Assembly (NCBI GenBank): GCA_021396245.1
Contig: WNYE01000039.1
Span: forward strand, 124,001-188,000
From: Sporothrix humicola
Lineage: Eukaryota > Ascomycota > Sordariomycetes > Ophiostomatales > Ophiostomataceae
Direction of reading: 5' to 3'
DNA length: 64,000 nucleotides
In this document: one piece after another, positions 1-10,615 of the stretch
Position numbering within the stretch: position 1 is the stretch's first letter
Layout of the letters: every line of letters starts with the position of its first letter
The notes under the pieces: model-generated
The model's input: the letters and a program-made list of their open reading frames with translations, nothing else
The model's database searches: none
Told to the model about the DNA's origin: nothing
Program-made: the position numbers and the translations under genes

Positions 1-750
1 CCCAACTAAAAACGTCTCGACCGCGATCTGTCGACAAACGACGAGCGAACTAACGTCACCGCTTTCCCCCCAACAGGGTCCCCAACTCTCAACGAACCGG
101 CAGGACTACGACGTAAACTGTGCCTCTCGCAGTCTCTCCGCCCTGAAACCTACCCTATTGCAGTCTCCAAAAACAACCACGCTGCACCGACGTGAGGCCA
201 CAATCGAAAAGTTGTCTGGACACTCGTCTCGACCGCCATCTTCCTCTTTCTCTCTCCCAGGTCTTGCGACGTCCGACGCTTGAACGCCTCGCGCACACTC
301 TTTCGCTCCTCGGACAATCGACCACCCCTGCGGCCTGTTCTGCAGCTGACCCAGTGCCCCGGACGGGAGAAGCCGCGCACCCGCCAAGTGACCTTTTGTG
401 TCCTGTTCTCTTGCACTTTGCTTGCCGGCATTGCTTCACCTCTTCAGCGGGTAAAAGCAGGCCAAGTCGACAAACAATAACAACAACAATCTAGAGCCAG
501 CCCGACCCCAGATTCTCCCAGCCGTCTTTTTTTCAAAGGCGTGTTTCGACGACAAAAGACGGCAGAGTGACTTTCCTCCTTCTCTCTTCGACAGACCGCT
601 TCTCACGATCTTGCGGTCTTTTACTGTCCTCTCACCCACCCCTTCTCCCCGGAACACACCGACTTTCTATGCCCGTCTGGCGATAACATCTCGGACGTGC
701 GCCGCGGCCTCCCTGTGCCGGATGCTTGTTGCGCACTGGACGCTGGCGCA
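1..750. other. 5' flank and probable leader of the NIPA transporter gene
   Basis: No protein-coding gene is supported here. The short open frames are low in complexity and show no family resemblance. From about 190 onward the + strand is C/T-rich, as is common in leaders of filamentous fungi and as seen ahead of most genes in this window, so this is probably promoter plus 5' UTR of the downstream gene. Confidence 0.5.
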
Positions 751-2828
751 ATGGGTTCTCTCGGCGGCCTCTCCCCTGGCGGGAGTATAGCGGTAAGTTG
801 GGTTTTCGACGTTGCTTTCTTTCCACCTGTCTTTCTCCTACTAACTCTTCCCAGCTAGGAATTGTGGTCGGCGTCATGTCCACGAGCGTCCAGAGCCTCG
901 GCCTCACTCTCCAACGAAAATCACACATCCTCGAAGACGAGAAAGATCCACATATTGCCCGCCGACCACCACACCGCCGACGACGATGGCAGCTCGGTAT
1001 GGCCATGTTCATTGTGGCCAACCTGTTCGGCAGCTCGATCCAAATATCTACACTGCCGCTCCCCGTTCTCTCCACCCTCCAGGCCTCTGGCCTCGTCTTC
1101 AACTCCATCTGCGCCACTCTCATCCTCGGCGAACCCTTTACACGCTGGTCGCTCTATGGCACGCTCCTCGTGTGCTCCGGCGCCATCCTCATTGCCATCT
1201 TTGGCGCAATACCCGCTCCCGCGCACGACCTCGACGAGCTGCTTGAGTTGCTCGTACGACCAGCCTTTGTTGCATGGATGTCTCTGCAGACAGTGATTGT
1301 TCTGGCGATTGCCATCTCGGTCGAGGTCGCCAGCAACCTGCTCTTTACGTCGCTTGCGCAAACGTCTAAATTCCGGCTAGCGAGGGGCCTCGCATACGGC
1401 TGCATCAGCGGCATCCTGTCGGCGCACTCGCTGCTGGTGGCCAAGTCAGCTGTCGAGCTGGTTGTCCGCACTATTACTGACGGCAACAACCAGTTCCGCC
1501 ACTGGCAGGCGTGGGCACTGGTGCTTGCGCTCATCACGCTGGCTCTCACACAGCTCTACTACCTACATCGCGGCCTCAAGCTGGTCTCGACGTCAGTTCT
1601 GTATCCTCTGGTGTTTTGCATATACAACATTATCGCCATCTTGGACGGCCTGATCTACTTCCGGCAAACGGACATGATTGGCCCCCTCCGCGCGTGCCTC
1701 ATCTCACTCGGCACCGTCATTCTCTTGTCAGGCGTGCTTGCCCTATCGTGGCGCCTCAGCGACGAACAGCATCCGCCAGCAGTGGGCCAGTCCTCGCTGG
1801 CGCCCGGCCTCGGCCTTGTCGAGGATACCGAAGGCGAAGAGGACGAAGAGACCCTTCTGCTGGGCCGCGATATGGCGGCTGTCGACGGCGACATTGAGGA
1901 AAGGAACCTCGAGGGCAATGGCAACGGCGAACGGCGCAGCCTGCTGAGCAAGTCCAAGTATGTTTCGTCATACCAGACGTTTGGATTCGGCAACGGCCTC
2001 GAAAATGGCGACTCGCCTGCCCGGCCCGACGAGCCAGCCGTGACACATCCTACATCACCAAAGTTGGGCCGGAGGCAAACGGCAGCCGGAATATTTAGCC
2101 TTGGTGGTGGTGCCGGTACGACCAACCCAAGCACACCTACTGCACCACATACACCGACGCGCTGGACCAGGACCGAACGGGCCGAGATATGGGACGAGCT
2201 CGAAGACCAAAGCGAACGGAGGCCTGGATCCGGGGGGTCGGGCATGATGAGGCGCCATCGCAGCAGCACCCTCCCTGTCCTTATTAGCGAACAGCCACCG
2301 CATACGCCTACAGCCACATCGCACTCACCGCTATCGCCATTTTCGGCTGCCCGTAGGGGGGTGAGCAGCGGTTCGCCGTCGTTGTTGCGAAGTACCAATC
2401 CAGGTCATGCTTCTGGTGGTGATCCAACAATAACAGGCGACGATGCAGACGCAGAGGCACTCGCAGCCTACCGCAAGTCGTCCCGCCGCCGGCGAAAGAC
2501 TACAGGATTTCCCGGCTTCCATGCACGACGCGGCAGCCGCCGAAGCCTTAGCGGAAGCTTCAGCGGCAACATTGACTCCCCTGGCAATCCAGGTGTGAGC
2601 GGTGAGCGCAGTGTCAGCGGTGGCGTGCAGACTGCACTGGGCGGTCTGTGGCGGATGGGCTGGTGGAATAATGGTACTGGCAACAACAATGGCAACAATA
2701 ACAACGCCGGTTCAGACCGTCCTCCAACACGAGAGACTGTGTCTTCGCCTATTCTGCCGCAGCACCGGCCAGCCGACGCTGAGCACGCCGACGACCATGA
2801 CGAGACAGGCCGCATGGACGAGGCGTAG
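751..2828 (+). CDS. NIPA-family magnesium transporter
   Basis: Two exons: 751-792 and 855-2828, giving 671 aa. The 62-nt intron has a GTAAGT donor, a CTAAC branch site and a CAG acceptor, and is phase 0. Splicing joins the 14-residue start (MGSLGGLSPGGSIA) to LGIVVGVMSTSVQSLGLTLQ, the usual first helix of NIPA/DUF803 proteins; the unspliced frame begins with an unrelated arginine-rich stretch. About eight or nine hydrophobic helices occupy roughly the first 340 residues, including the late segment LYYLHRGLKLVSTSVLYP that is typical of the family. The last 330 or so residues are a Ser/Pro/Gly/Asn-rich, presumably cytosolic tail, longer than in animal NIPA proteins but common in fungi. The family (PF05653) is linked to Mg2+ uptake at plasma-membrane and endosomal membranes. 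Transport and substrate are inferred from the family only. The gene is convergent with the tetraspanin gene downstream. Confidence 0.88.
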
Positions 2829-3874
2829 CCACCGTTAGAGCCGTCCAAATCATATGAAGCCAAGTTCACGCAGCGAGTGTATTTTCCTCACAACTGGTTT
2901 TTCTTTTTGTATCACTTTTTTCCTTTGTCAATGTTGTATACCGGGTCTTTGGGTCTATCTTTTTCTTTATTATTCTCCAGCTTTCTTATGGCACCTTAGC
3001 ATGCAGCCAGAATAGAATCACACCTTTTTACACCTGTACACCATTAAACCAAAAGGAGCTATATTGTTAAAATATGCGATATGTGTATGTTTAATAAACC
3101 GTACTCGATGTCGAGGGTCGTAATTTGTTGGTACTTTGCTCAGTTAGGATTGTACACAAAAGCCCGTTGAATATGTGTTGAATCACAATTGAATTCCTGG
3201 TTAATTTTCGTGACTTGAAAAGGCCACTAATGTAGTTGAAGAAAAACAAGCTTAAAGCAAAAAGACAATTGAACAATATTGGAAGGATTTTAGTTAATTA
3301 ACGGTAATTCAACATGTATTTAACGGGCTTTGTATTGAAGGTTGTGCACTGGATTAGGAGTCTTTGCACCTATTCTTGGATGGCTAAACCCCATATACGA
3401 TTCGACACACTTCACTCTCATCACGGGTTTTGGGGTTTGATTATTTTTTTTATAAAGTATGTATTTGTATCGGTTTATATATGTTCAGTTGGGTGAGTTT
3501 TTCCGCAGGCTGTCCACGGGAAGCCTGACCGTTTGTAAGAGAAGAAAGAAAAAGAGAAAGGAAAAAGAAAATAAGAGCGAAGCGCTGCAGAAATAATGAC
3601 AGAATGAGTCCGTGGACTCTGAATCAAAGTAAGAAAAAAGATCAAAGGGTCCCCGAGAAGTGAAGAATGGGAGAAGAAAAAACAATAAAAAGGGACCCTC
3701 AAATGGTGATATATCAGCTGGCTGAGAATATGTGCGGCGAGAAAGAAAAGAGGAAAAGAAAATCAAAAGTAGAAGGCGATGTGAAAGAAAACATCTCCTT
3801 CATGTCAACAACGTCTAGTCTAGTCGACCCCTTTTTTGTTGCGAGTTTGCAACCAACTACCGGCTGTTGCTGGC
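2829..3874. other. Convergent intergenic region
   Basis: This AT-rich spacer lies between the stop codons of two convergent genes, so it should hold both 3' UTRs. One AATAAA is visible on the + strand at 3093-3098. No coding frame resembles a known protein. From about 3540 to 3790 the + strand is purine-rich. Confidence 0.6.
3093..3098 (+). terminator. Possible poly(A) signal of the NIPA gene
   Basis: AATAAA lies 265 bp after the stop codon, in AT-rich sequence. Fungal poly(A) signals are degenerate, so this is suggestive only. Confidence 0.35.
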
Positions 3875-4558
3875 TTAGAACGTCCGCGAGGCGCCCATCT
3901 TCTCGTCAATGTACCGGAAGCGCTCGCGCTCCTTGCGGTCCTTGAGCAGGCAGCTCGTGGCCAGGATCAGCAGGCCGCCGACGCCCGACATGCCAAAGAT
4001 ACCGGTAAAGATGTCGTCGATGAAGACGTTGGAGAAGCTGCTGATGGGTGCCGCACAGCCGCGGACGAGGGCGGCAGCAGCCGGGCTGGAGCAGGTGCTG
4101 TCGGTGACGAAGGCGGGCGAGGTGCTGTTAAAGTAGCCGCAGCAGGAGAAGGCGGTCTGCATGAGGTCCTGGGTCTGGGAGGTCTGGGCGGCCCAGATGG
4201 GGGTGAACTGCTCCTTGACGGACAGGGTCAGGATCCAGAGGTCGAGGCCGATGACGAGCGAGAAGAGGGCGGTGATGACAACGAGGTAGCCCGAGAACTT
4301 GAGCCAGCCACGGGTGGGCATGGTCATGGCGGGGATGGTGAAGAGGAAGGTGACAAAGTAGAAGACGGCGTTGGCGATGCCGGCGTTCAATGGGAACTTG
4401 GAGTACAGCAGCTTGATGACGGCGTCGGTGCCATCGACGGGTGCTGTGTTGGCGGCGAGGATGTTCTTGACGATGATGGAAAAAGCCAGCATGATGGCGC
4501 CCATGACGACGAAGAGGATGTCGGCAACGACGTAGGCGACGAGGACTTTGTTGGCCAT
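3875..4558 (-). CDS. PLS1: Tetraspanin, PLS1-like
   Basis: Single-exon frame of 227 aa. The start is the first in-frame ATG; the open frame continues upstream without another ATG. There are four hydrophobic helices: the first near residues 7-30, two in the middle, and the last near the C-terminus (the GMSGVGGLLILATSC segment). Between helices 3 and 4 is a small extracellular loop with the tetraspanin CCG motif (FSCCGYFNST), two further cysteines (STCSSP, RGC) and an N-glycosylation sequon NST. The length and the short four-cysteine loop match ascomycete PLS1 proteins, which in plant pathogens such as Magnaporthe and Botrytis are needed for penetration from appressoria and act with the NADPH oxidase NoxB/Nox2. 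The charged tail (KDRKERERFRYIDEK) is cytosolic. PLS1 genes often carry introns; none is needed here. The family is firm; PLS1 orthology is likely, not proven. Confidence 0.87.
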   Translation of the reverse strand: MANKVLVAYVVADILFVVMGAIMLAFSIIVKNILAANTAPVDGTDAVIKLLYSKFPLNAGIANAVFYFVTFLFTIPAMTMPTRGWLKFSGYLVVITALFSLVIGLDLWILTLSVKEQFTPIWAAQTSQTQDLMQTAFSCCGYFNSTSPAFVTDSTCSSPAAAALVRGCAAPISSFSNVFIDDIFTGIFGMSGVGGLLILATSCLLKDRKERERFRYIDEKMGASRTF

Positions 4559-6400
4559 GGTTGCGGTTGGAGAAGAAAAACCGGTTGATAGATGTCGTCG
4601 AGTCGTCCTTGCACACACACTGCGTCCTAGTAGACGTTTGTGTTCCCTTCTTCCTCCCGGAGTCGAGTCGTTGATATATTAGATTCGTTTAGATGCTGTT
4701 GAGTATTTTGATTTTGTAAAAATGAGTGTTGATAGTCGAAAAGACGGCCGGCCGTCGTGAGTCGATTTGTTGCAAGCAACAAGATGTCGATATAGATTTG
4801 TTCAAGGAAAGGAAGCCGTCAGAGTAGACGGCGAGTCGAAAGAAGTTGAAGGAGAGAAGAGAAAGAGACCTGCAAGGCCGTAGTGAAAAGTCGAGCCTCC
4901 TTTGGGTTTGTTGGTTATCGAGGAAAGGAGGTGATGAGAAAGAAGCAAAACAGGGACGCGAACCCGCGATGCACACAGAAAAGGAACAGAGAAGAGAAGA
5001 GAAGGGGAAAAGAGGGAAAGAGAAGAAAAGAAGATGGGGGGTAGGGCAACCACAAAAGAGAAAAGAGAAGAGACGGCACACAAGAAACAGAAAAGACTGA
5101 AAAGAGAAGAGAAGAGAGAGAGAACCACGAATAGGGTAAAAAGAATGAGAGAAGACGCGGGACGCTCGAGGAATATGAAACAGGTCCCAGGAAAGAGAAT
5201 CAACAGAATAGAATGATCAGAGACAGGGAACACGACGACTGAGGTGACGACGATGGTAAGACGATGGTAACGACTGTTAAGCACGGCTCACACAAATGCA
5301 ATAAAAATAATAAGAGGCCCTTAACACAACCAGTGTGGGGATGGCAAAAATGGAGATGTCACAGACAGCAAGGTGGTAGAAACGAAATGAAGGGGATGTG
5401 AGGTAAGGTAGAAGGGAACCGTGAGAAGGGCTGTGATAAGAATAGAAGGTGAGAAGAGAAGAAGGAGAGAGAGAAGAGAAGGGGAAGAAAAGAAGAAGCA
5501 TAAGAAAAAAATAAAGATAAAAAAGGGGAGGAGTCTCGATGCTTGGTCCAGTCCCACATTGCCCACGACCTCACCGTATGTCCCCCCCATGCCCATGTCC
5601 CACGATGCACTCCATACTGGGGCGCCGTACGACAGTACTCCGTCCAGCGTCCTTTTGCTGCCCCTTCTCTCTCCTTTGTCATCCATCGTGGCGACTTACG
5701 AGAGAGAGACAGACAGGGACAAGCACACTTTGGAAACCGCCATGGCTACACAGGCCCCATGGCGAGTTCGAGTGCTGTCGTGAACTCATGAAGGCGGCTC
5801 CACCCCAAAGGATGATGGTGGGTGAGGGCCTCAGTTTCTTCTCTTGTCCCCCTGCGGAGCATCTGTGTCTGTGGTCTATTTCTGTCTCTCCTTCTCTCTG
5901 TTTGTGTGTGTCTCTGTCCAAGCATTCTCCACCAAGAAGAGACACGACAGAAACATGCACCAAGACGCTGCACAGAGTATTTTTTCTTGATGTGTGCATA
6001 TAGATGGGGCAGCCAAGGGGCCAATTGGTGTCATGAGGAGAGAGGGGCCTTGTAGCTGGACCTCGAATGCCTCGAATCTGTCACTGATGAACAGAGACAT
6101 GGGTCTTTTTCGGTGACTGGTGTTTATTTTGTGGGCATTGCCCAGGTTCTTTTGGGCGGTGCGTCGACTCCGTGCTAAAGAAGCAAGAAGAAAGAAGCGT
6201 AACGCCAGCTTCGTTACCTATCTGCGACTTGAACCCGCATGACACGCAGTGTTTGCAGGGACATTTGCTTGGGAGAAGGGCAAAAAGACAGGGGAGAGCA
6301 GGCCATGATAGAGAGGGTCAAGTTAATCTGATGCACTTGAGGCCAGAATCGCGGCCCAAAACTCTAAAAAGAAGGCCACTTTGGCGGCCCATATTGTATT

Positions 6401-6480
6401 GGTATTGTACTGTGCTGTATGGCGTTGTCTGGTATTGTCTGGAGTTGTCTGGAGTTGTCTGGAGTTGTATGGAGTCTTGT
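6401..6480. repeat. Decamer minisatellite, consensus GGAGTTGTCT
   Basis: About eight 10-bp units in perfect register: the central copies read GGAGTTGTCT, and flanking ones are variants such as GGTATTGTCT and GGCGTTGTCT. A looser TTG-rich tract continues to about 6510. Non-coding. Confidence 0.85.
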
Positions 6481-8274
6481 GTTGTTGTGTGGTGTTGTGG
6501 TGGATCTCCGACGGCATGGCGTTTCAGGACGTTTGGGTTGGAAAAGGGGGCTCTGCTTGGTCGAGTGTCGTTGATGTCTGGGAGGCAGGTGCGCCAGGGC
6601 CGCACTTTCCCTTTTTAGCTCTTGCCTCCGTTAACAACCCGCCAGAAATACTCCAGAATAGATGGGGCAGGTGCCCCACTACCACCACTAACACCCACTA
6701 ACACCACTAACATAGCTGACAAGCTTCCACCACACCTAAAAAAGGGACCCTGCCGTGTATTCTGCAGCAAATGCCCGGAGCGGGCATCCCAATGCAACGC
6801 AGCCGCCACCAGCATGAGCCTTATGAAACGTCAGGGGCCGATTGTGCGAGAAGGGGCACACAAAGGGGAGAAGAGAGAAGAAAGCGAGTTGGGAGAAGAG
6901 GGCATACAATGTGATTGTGAGTTATCACGACTTTATTGATTAAGGGTTTTTGAGATCTTGAATAACCTCAATCTTGACCACTCCATTTGTTGACATTGAA
7001 CCGTCGATTTTTGTGTGAATATATGTCATGAAAGCGTGACGAAACCTGCAGTCTCCTTCACAACCATGCTCGTTCATACTCTGACAAGTCTTGTGGACCA
7101 CGTCTCGCTTGTGTGGCATCTTCTCCACCAGAATAGAGTCTCCATGCAACAACATGCGACAAGCTTTTCTTTACAGGGGCTTTATTTTGCAAAATCCCTG
7201 TTCAGGAGAGGGAGGAAGAGGGAGTTTTCGGTCTCGCTAGCCTCCAGGATGATACCCAAAAGTCTAGGATGTGTTCTTCCCTGTTGATTTTTGACAAGTC
7301 AAGGTCCAGACCAAAGAGGCAGAGACCCAGAGATCAAGGAAGGAACGACCCTAACAATGAGCCTCGATGTGGCTTGAGTGCACACACGCACTTTCATGCA
7401 TTTAAGTGCCAGGGCCTTGGACGCCCCTCCCGTAGATTGGATGTGACGTGCTGGGGCAATGTGCATCAACCAGACTTTTCATCCTCACGATGCAACACAG
7501 AAATGAGTGTACTTTTATGTAGGAAGCAGAGAGGACGGCGCGGCCTGTTGGGCTCGTGTTTCGACACGCATACGAATACCGTGGTGTTTCTTACGATCTC
7601 TCCTGTTTCTTCCGCTTGTTCTTACCGTTATCACTCCCGTCTGTTTTGTTTCTTTGCCCCCTTTTCATTGTAAAAATAGAAGCATCGCGAGTGATGAGAT
7701 CCCTTCATTAAACGTTATATTTCAGGGCATTGCAAATCGGAGAAAATAAATAAACAAACAGACTGGTGATAAGGTTGCTGTGCTTGTAAGTGAGGTACCT
7801 TTGACTAAAGTTAAGGGTGTAAAATTCGGGTTAAGAAAGCGAGGAATGGTCCTCGGGCCATACACGTTAGTATAATCAAGAACTTTTGACATTTGGGTAA
7901 ATTGATGGTAAGATACAATCACGATTAATAGATGTCACGTCCTCCGAGTACAATTGATGGCCGATGCCCATTTTGGCCTCGCTCTTTCTGGCCGTTCCTG
8001 GTTGGTGCGAACCTCCCTCTCGTCAATCGCCATCGATCTGGTGTTGCTTTTGCTGACGCCCGCCCTGGCAGAGTCAGCCACCCAATGGAAGGAGCCAACG
8101 ATCCAAAGACCAACAGACGGGTTACTGACAGACATTGGCTTGGCAGGTCTGGCCACATGGTTTTATTGGCAGCCGATCTAGCAGGAGCGAGTGTGCGATC
8201 TCATCTCAACTGTTGACTTCTTTCTTTCTTTCATCTCCTTCAGATTTCCCATTCACATTTTTTCCTGCTTCGGC

Positions 8275-8332
8275 AAGTGCCATTCTTTCTACTTCTTGCA
8301 CACGGAAAGTGCCATCTTTTCTACTTATTCAC
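8275..8332. repeat. Two-copy imperfect tandem repeat
   Basis: AAGTGCCATTCTTTCTACTT is followed 32 bp later by AAGTGCCATCTTTTCTACTT, a local duplication that has since diverged. Non-coding. Confidence 0.7.
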
Positions 8333-10013
8333 CTAGGAAGGCGTGCAGAAAGGCAGTCCAGAAGGCGCAACCATTGCTCTTTTCACTCGTTTCTCTCTTT
8401 CCTCACCTCCTTCCGCACCCTCTTCATCCCCTTCTTCGCGACTTCCCCCATCGGTATTTTCTCGTCTCTGCTCTTGCCTTCCATTCATCCTATCACGTCG
8501 TCAATGTTTCTTGCTCTGCCAAGATGCTAACCTCTGTGGCTTTTCCCTCTTCACCTTAACGTTGTCCATCTTGGCCCTTCTTGTCCATCGCAATGCACCG
8601 CGACGTGTGTGCCCAACAAGATCTAACTCATATTAAACACACGCAGACCTCTCAAACTCCTCTTAAACTCTCACCCATCCCTCCTTTCTCCTGTCTTTTG
8701 CGTAGGCCCTGCAGTAGTGCAGTAGTCGCCATGGAGTGGATTAAATGCCCCTCCTCCTACTTTGGAGAAGCGTGAAGCTCCTGTCCCTTGTTCTGTCAAA
8801 AAAGGATAGGACAAGCAAAGGACGGGACTAAATCTCGGTAGTGAAGGAGAGCAAAGGCGGGAATTCGACTCAATATCGAACATGACCAAATGCCCCTTTG
8901 CGACTTCCTCGTTTGCGATTTGCAGAGATGGGCTCTCGCAAATCACATGCAGAGATCTCTGTGGGCTAGACCAACTCCGTCACAAAGGTACGGATACTTA
9001 CGAATGGACGGACTAGCGCACAAGTCCCCTATTGCTCCAGTGCACTTGCGGCGACAGCGAGAGACAATCGAGACAGGAAGGAAGCAAGATGCGAGGATTC
9101 GCAGGTAGCGCTGGTCACGTGGACCCATTCCACGGCGCTCCCAGCCAATACGCGGACAAAGCCAGCAAAGAACCCACCGAGCGAGCAAGTCTGGGGCGAA
9201 TTGGCAAGGAACAAAGCTGGAGCTCCCACTTGAAGCCACTTGTCTGTGTCCCACTGCTCGCGCAGGCCGTTTTGCTAGGGGAGGATCAAAGGGGAGATCA
9301 GAGCTAACAAACCTTTTTTGACCCTGCGCTGGGGCTTCTTCTCTTTTCGTCGTTCGGGGGTCCCACCTCCCCGCTACCCACTGAACCACTACTGAGCAAC
9401 AGTGCTTTTTGGCTCCTTTTGGGGGCCTTTGGGCCTTGAGAGCTCCGTAATTCATCGTATTGCGTGCAAAGACCACCTTGGGAAAGCGCGAGACTGGGTT
9501 TCAGCATACGCAATTGGGCTAATCACGTGTTGCCACTAAGACGGTCGAGGCAGGAGATACAGTCGATCGAAGCTGCCGCGCAGGTCACACCGTCGCAACA
9601 GGACAAGAGTTTGTCGCTCGCGCTCGCACCAGTCGCACTTGCCCTGCGAAGTGTGTTCAGCTCAGTTCAGCAAGGTTGCTCGATCTTTTGGAGGAAGGTG
9701 CCTGGGTGCTTCTCTGGATCTGGACCGGAACCTGACCTGAGCTACTGTGAGTGGCGGCGCTTCTTCTTTCTTGTTTGGCAAGGTCCCTCTTTCGATCTTT
9801 GACTAACGACCGCAAGAGCGCCACAAAGCACATCATAGTCCCATTCTCAGTCAATCCCCGTAGTAGTTCCTTCCCCCCCATTGCTCCGCCGTTTTAAGAT
9901 ACCTTCCTTGTTCGCCGCCGCCTCACCGGTCTTGCCGTCGACTTTTTACTCTTTGCTCATTGCTCCGGACTCTTTGGGTCTTGACTCGTTTTTCCTTTGC
10001 TGCTTCCATCTTT

Positions 10014-10041
10014 TTGCATCTTGCATCTTGCATCTTGCATC
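10014..10041. repeat. Four perfect TTGCATC copies
   Basis: A 7-bp unit is repeated four times without a mismatch in the presumed leader or promoter of the regulator gene, about 575 bp before its ATG. Confidence 0.9.
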
Positions 10042-10615
10042 TTTCTTTCCTACTCCTCTTTGGCATCGCAATTCTTCATATTCCGGTACCTCGATCATCA
10101 ATTCCCATTCTCGTACCCCCTGTCAATCCGTTCGGCGGGCAGCTCCAAAATCCATTTCCGGCGCTTAGTCCAGTGTAAGACAGTACTTTTTTCAGCATTT
10201 ACCAGGATTTCTCACGCATTTCTAAGGGGAACAGCAATAGCAATACCGGACCGCGAACCACTCAAAGTCGCAATCCTTCGGAAAGGGACCATATTTCGTT
10301 TCCAATATCCCCAACCCACCACTTTTTCGCACGTCCCGACGTCACACAAACCCAGAAAATCTCGTGCCCTCGCACGGCAGCGCACGGCAGCAGTTCGGAG
10401 AACCAGCAACCGCCACCTCGGGCCTCGCAAATTCTGCCCAATTGGTCTCTCGTTTTTCCTTAGGCCCCTTCTCCGCCGCCTCATGTCGCACTCGGTGGCC
10501 GCCGCCGGGAGCTTCCTGTCGTGTGTTCACTGAGGGAGACAGCAAGAGAGGGAGAGAGAAAGAAGAGGGTTGAAGAGGAGGTAATACCGAGATAATACAG
10601 CCACCACCGCCCACC

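Larger units (their letters stand above)
4559..10615. other. Divergent intergenic region between tetraspanin and Zn2Cys6 regulator
   Basis: Six kilobases without a gene I can support. From 4560 to about 5530 the + strand is strongly purine-rich (pyrimidine-rich in the sense of the tetraspanin gene), so a leader of up to 1 kb is plausible. From about 8200 the + strand becomes C/T-rich, consistent with leader sequence of the regulator at 10616. It also holds a decamer minisatellite (6401-6480), a two-copy imperfect repeat (8275-8332) and four TTGCATC copies (10014-10041). Confidence 0.55.

Noticed and set aside
3836..4588. 250-codon open frame opposite the tetraspanin gene
   Set aside because: Gly/Asp/Glu-rich antisense reading of the tetraspanin gene.
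6190..6290. Possible tRNA on the minus strand, from a GGGTTCAAGTC B-box-like string
   Set aside because: The flanking stem does not pair in tRNA register and there is no A box or acceptor stem.
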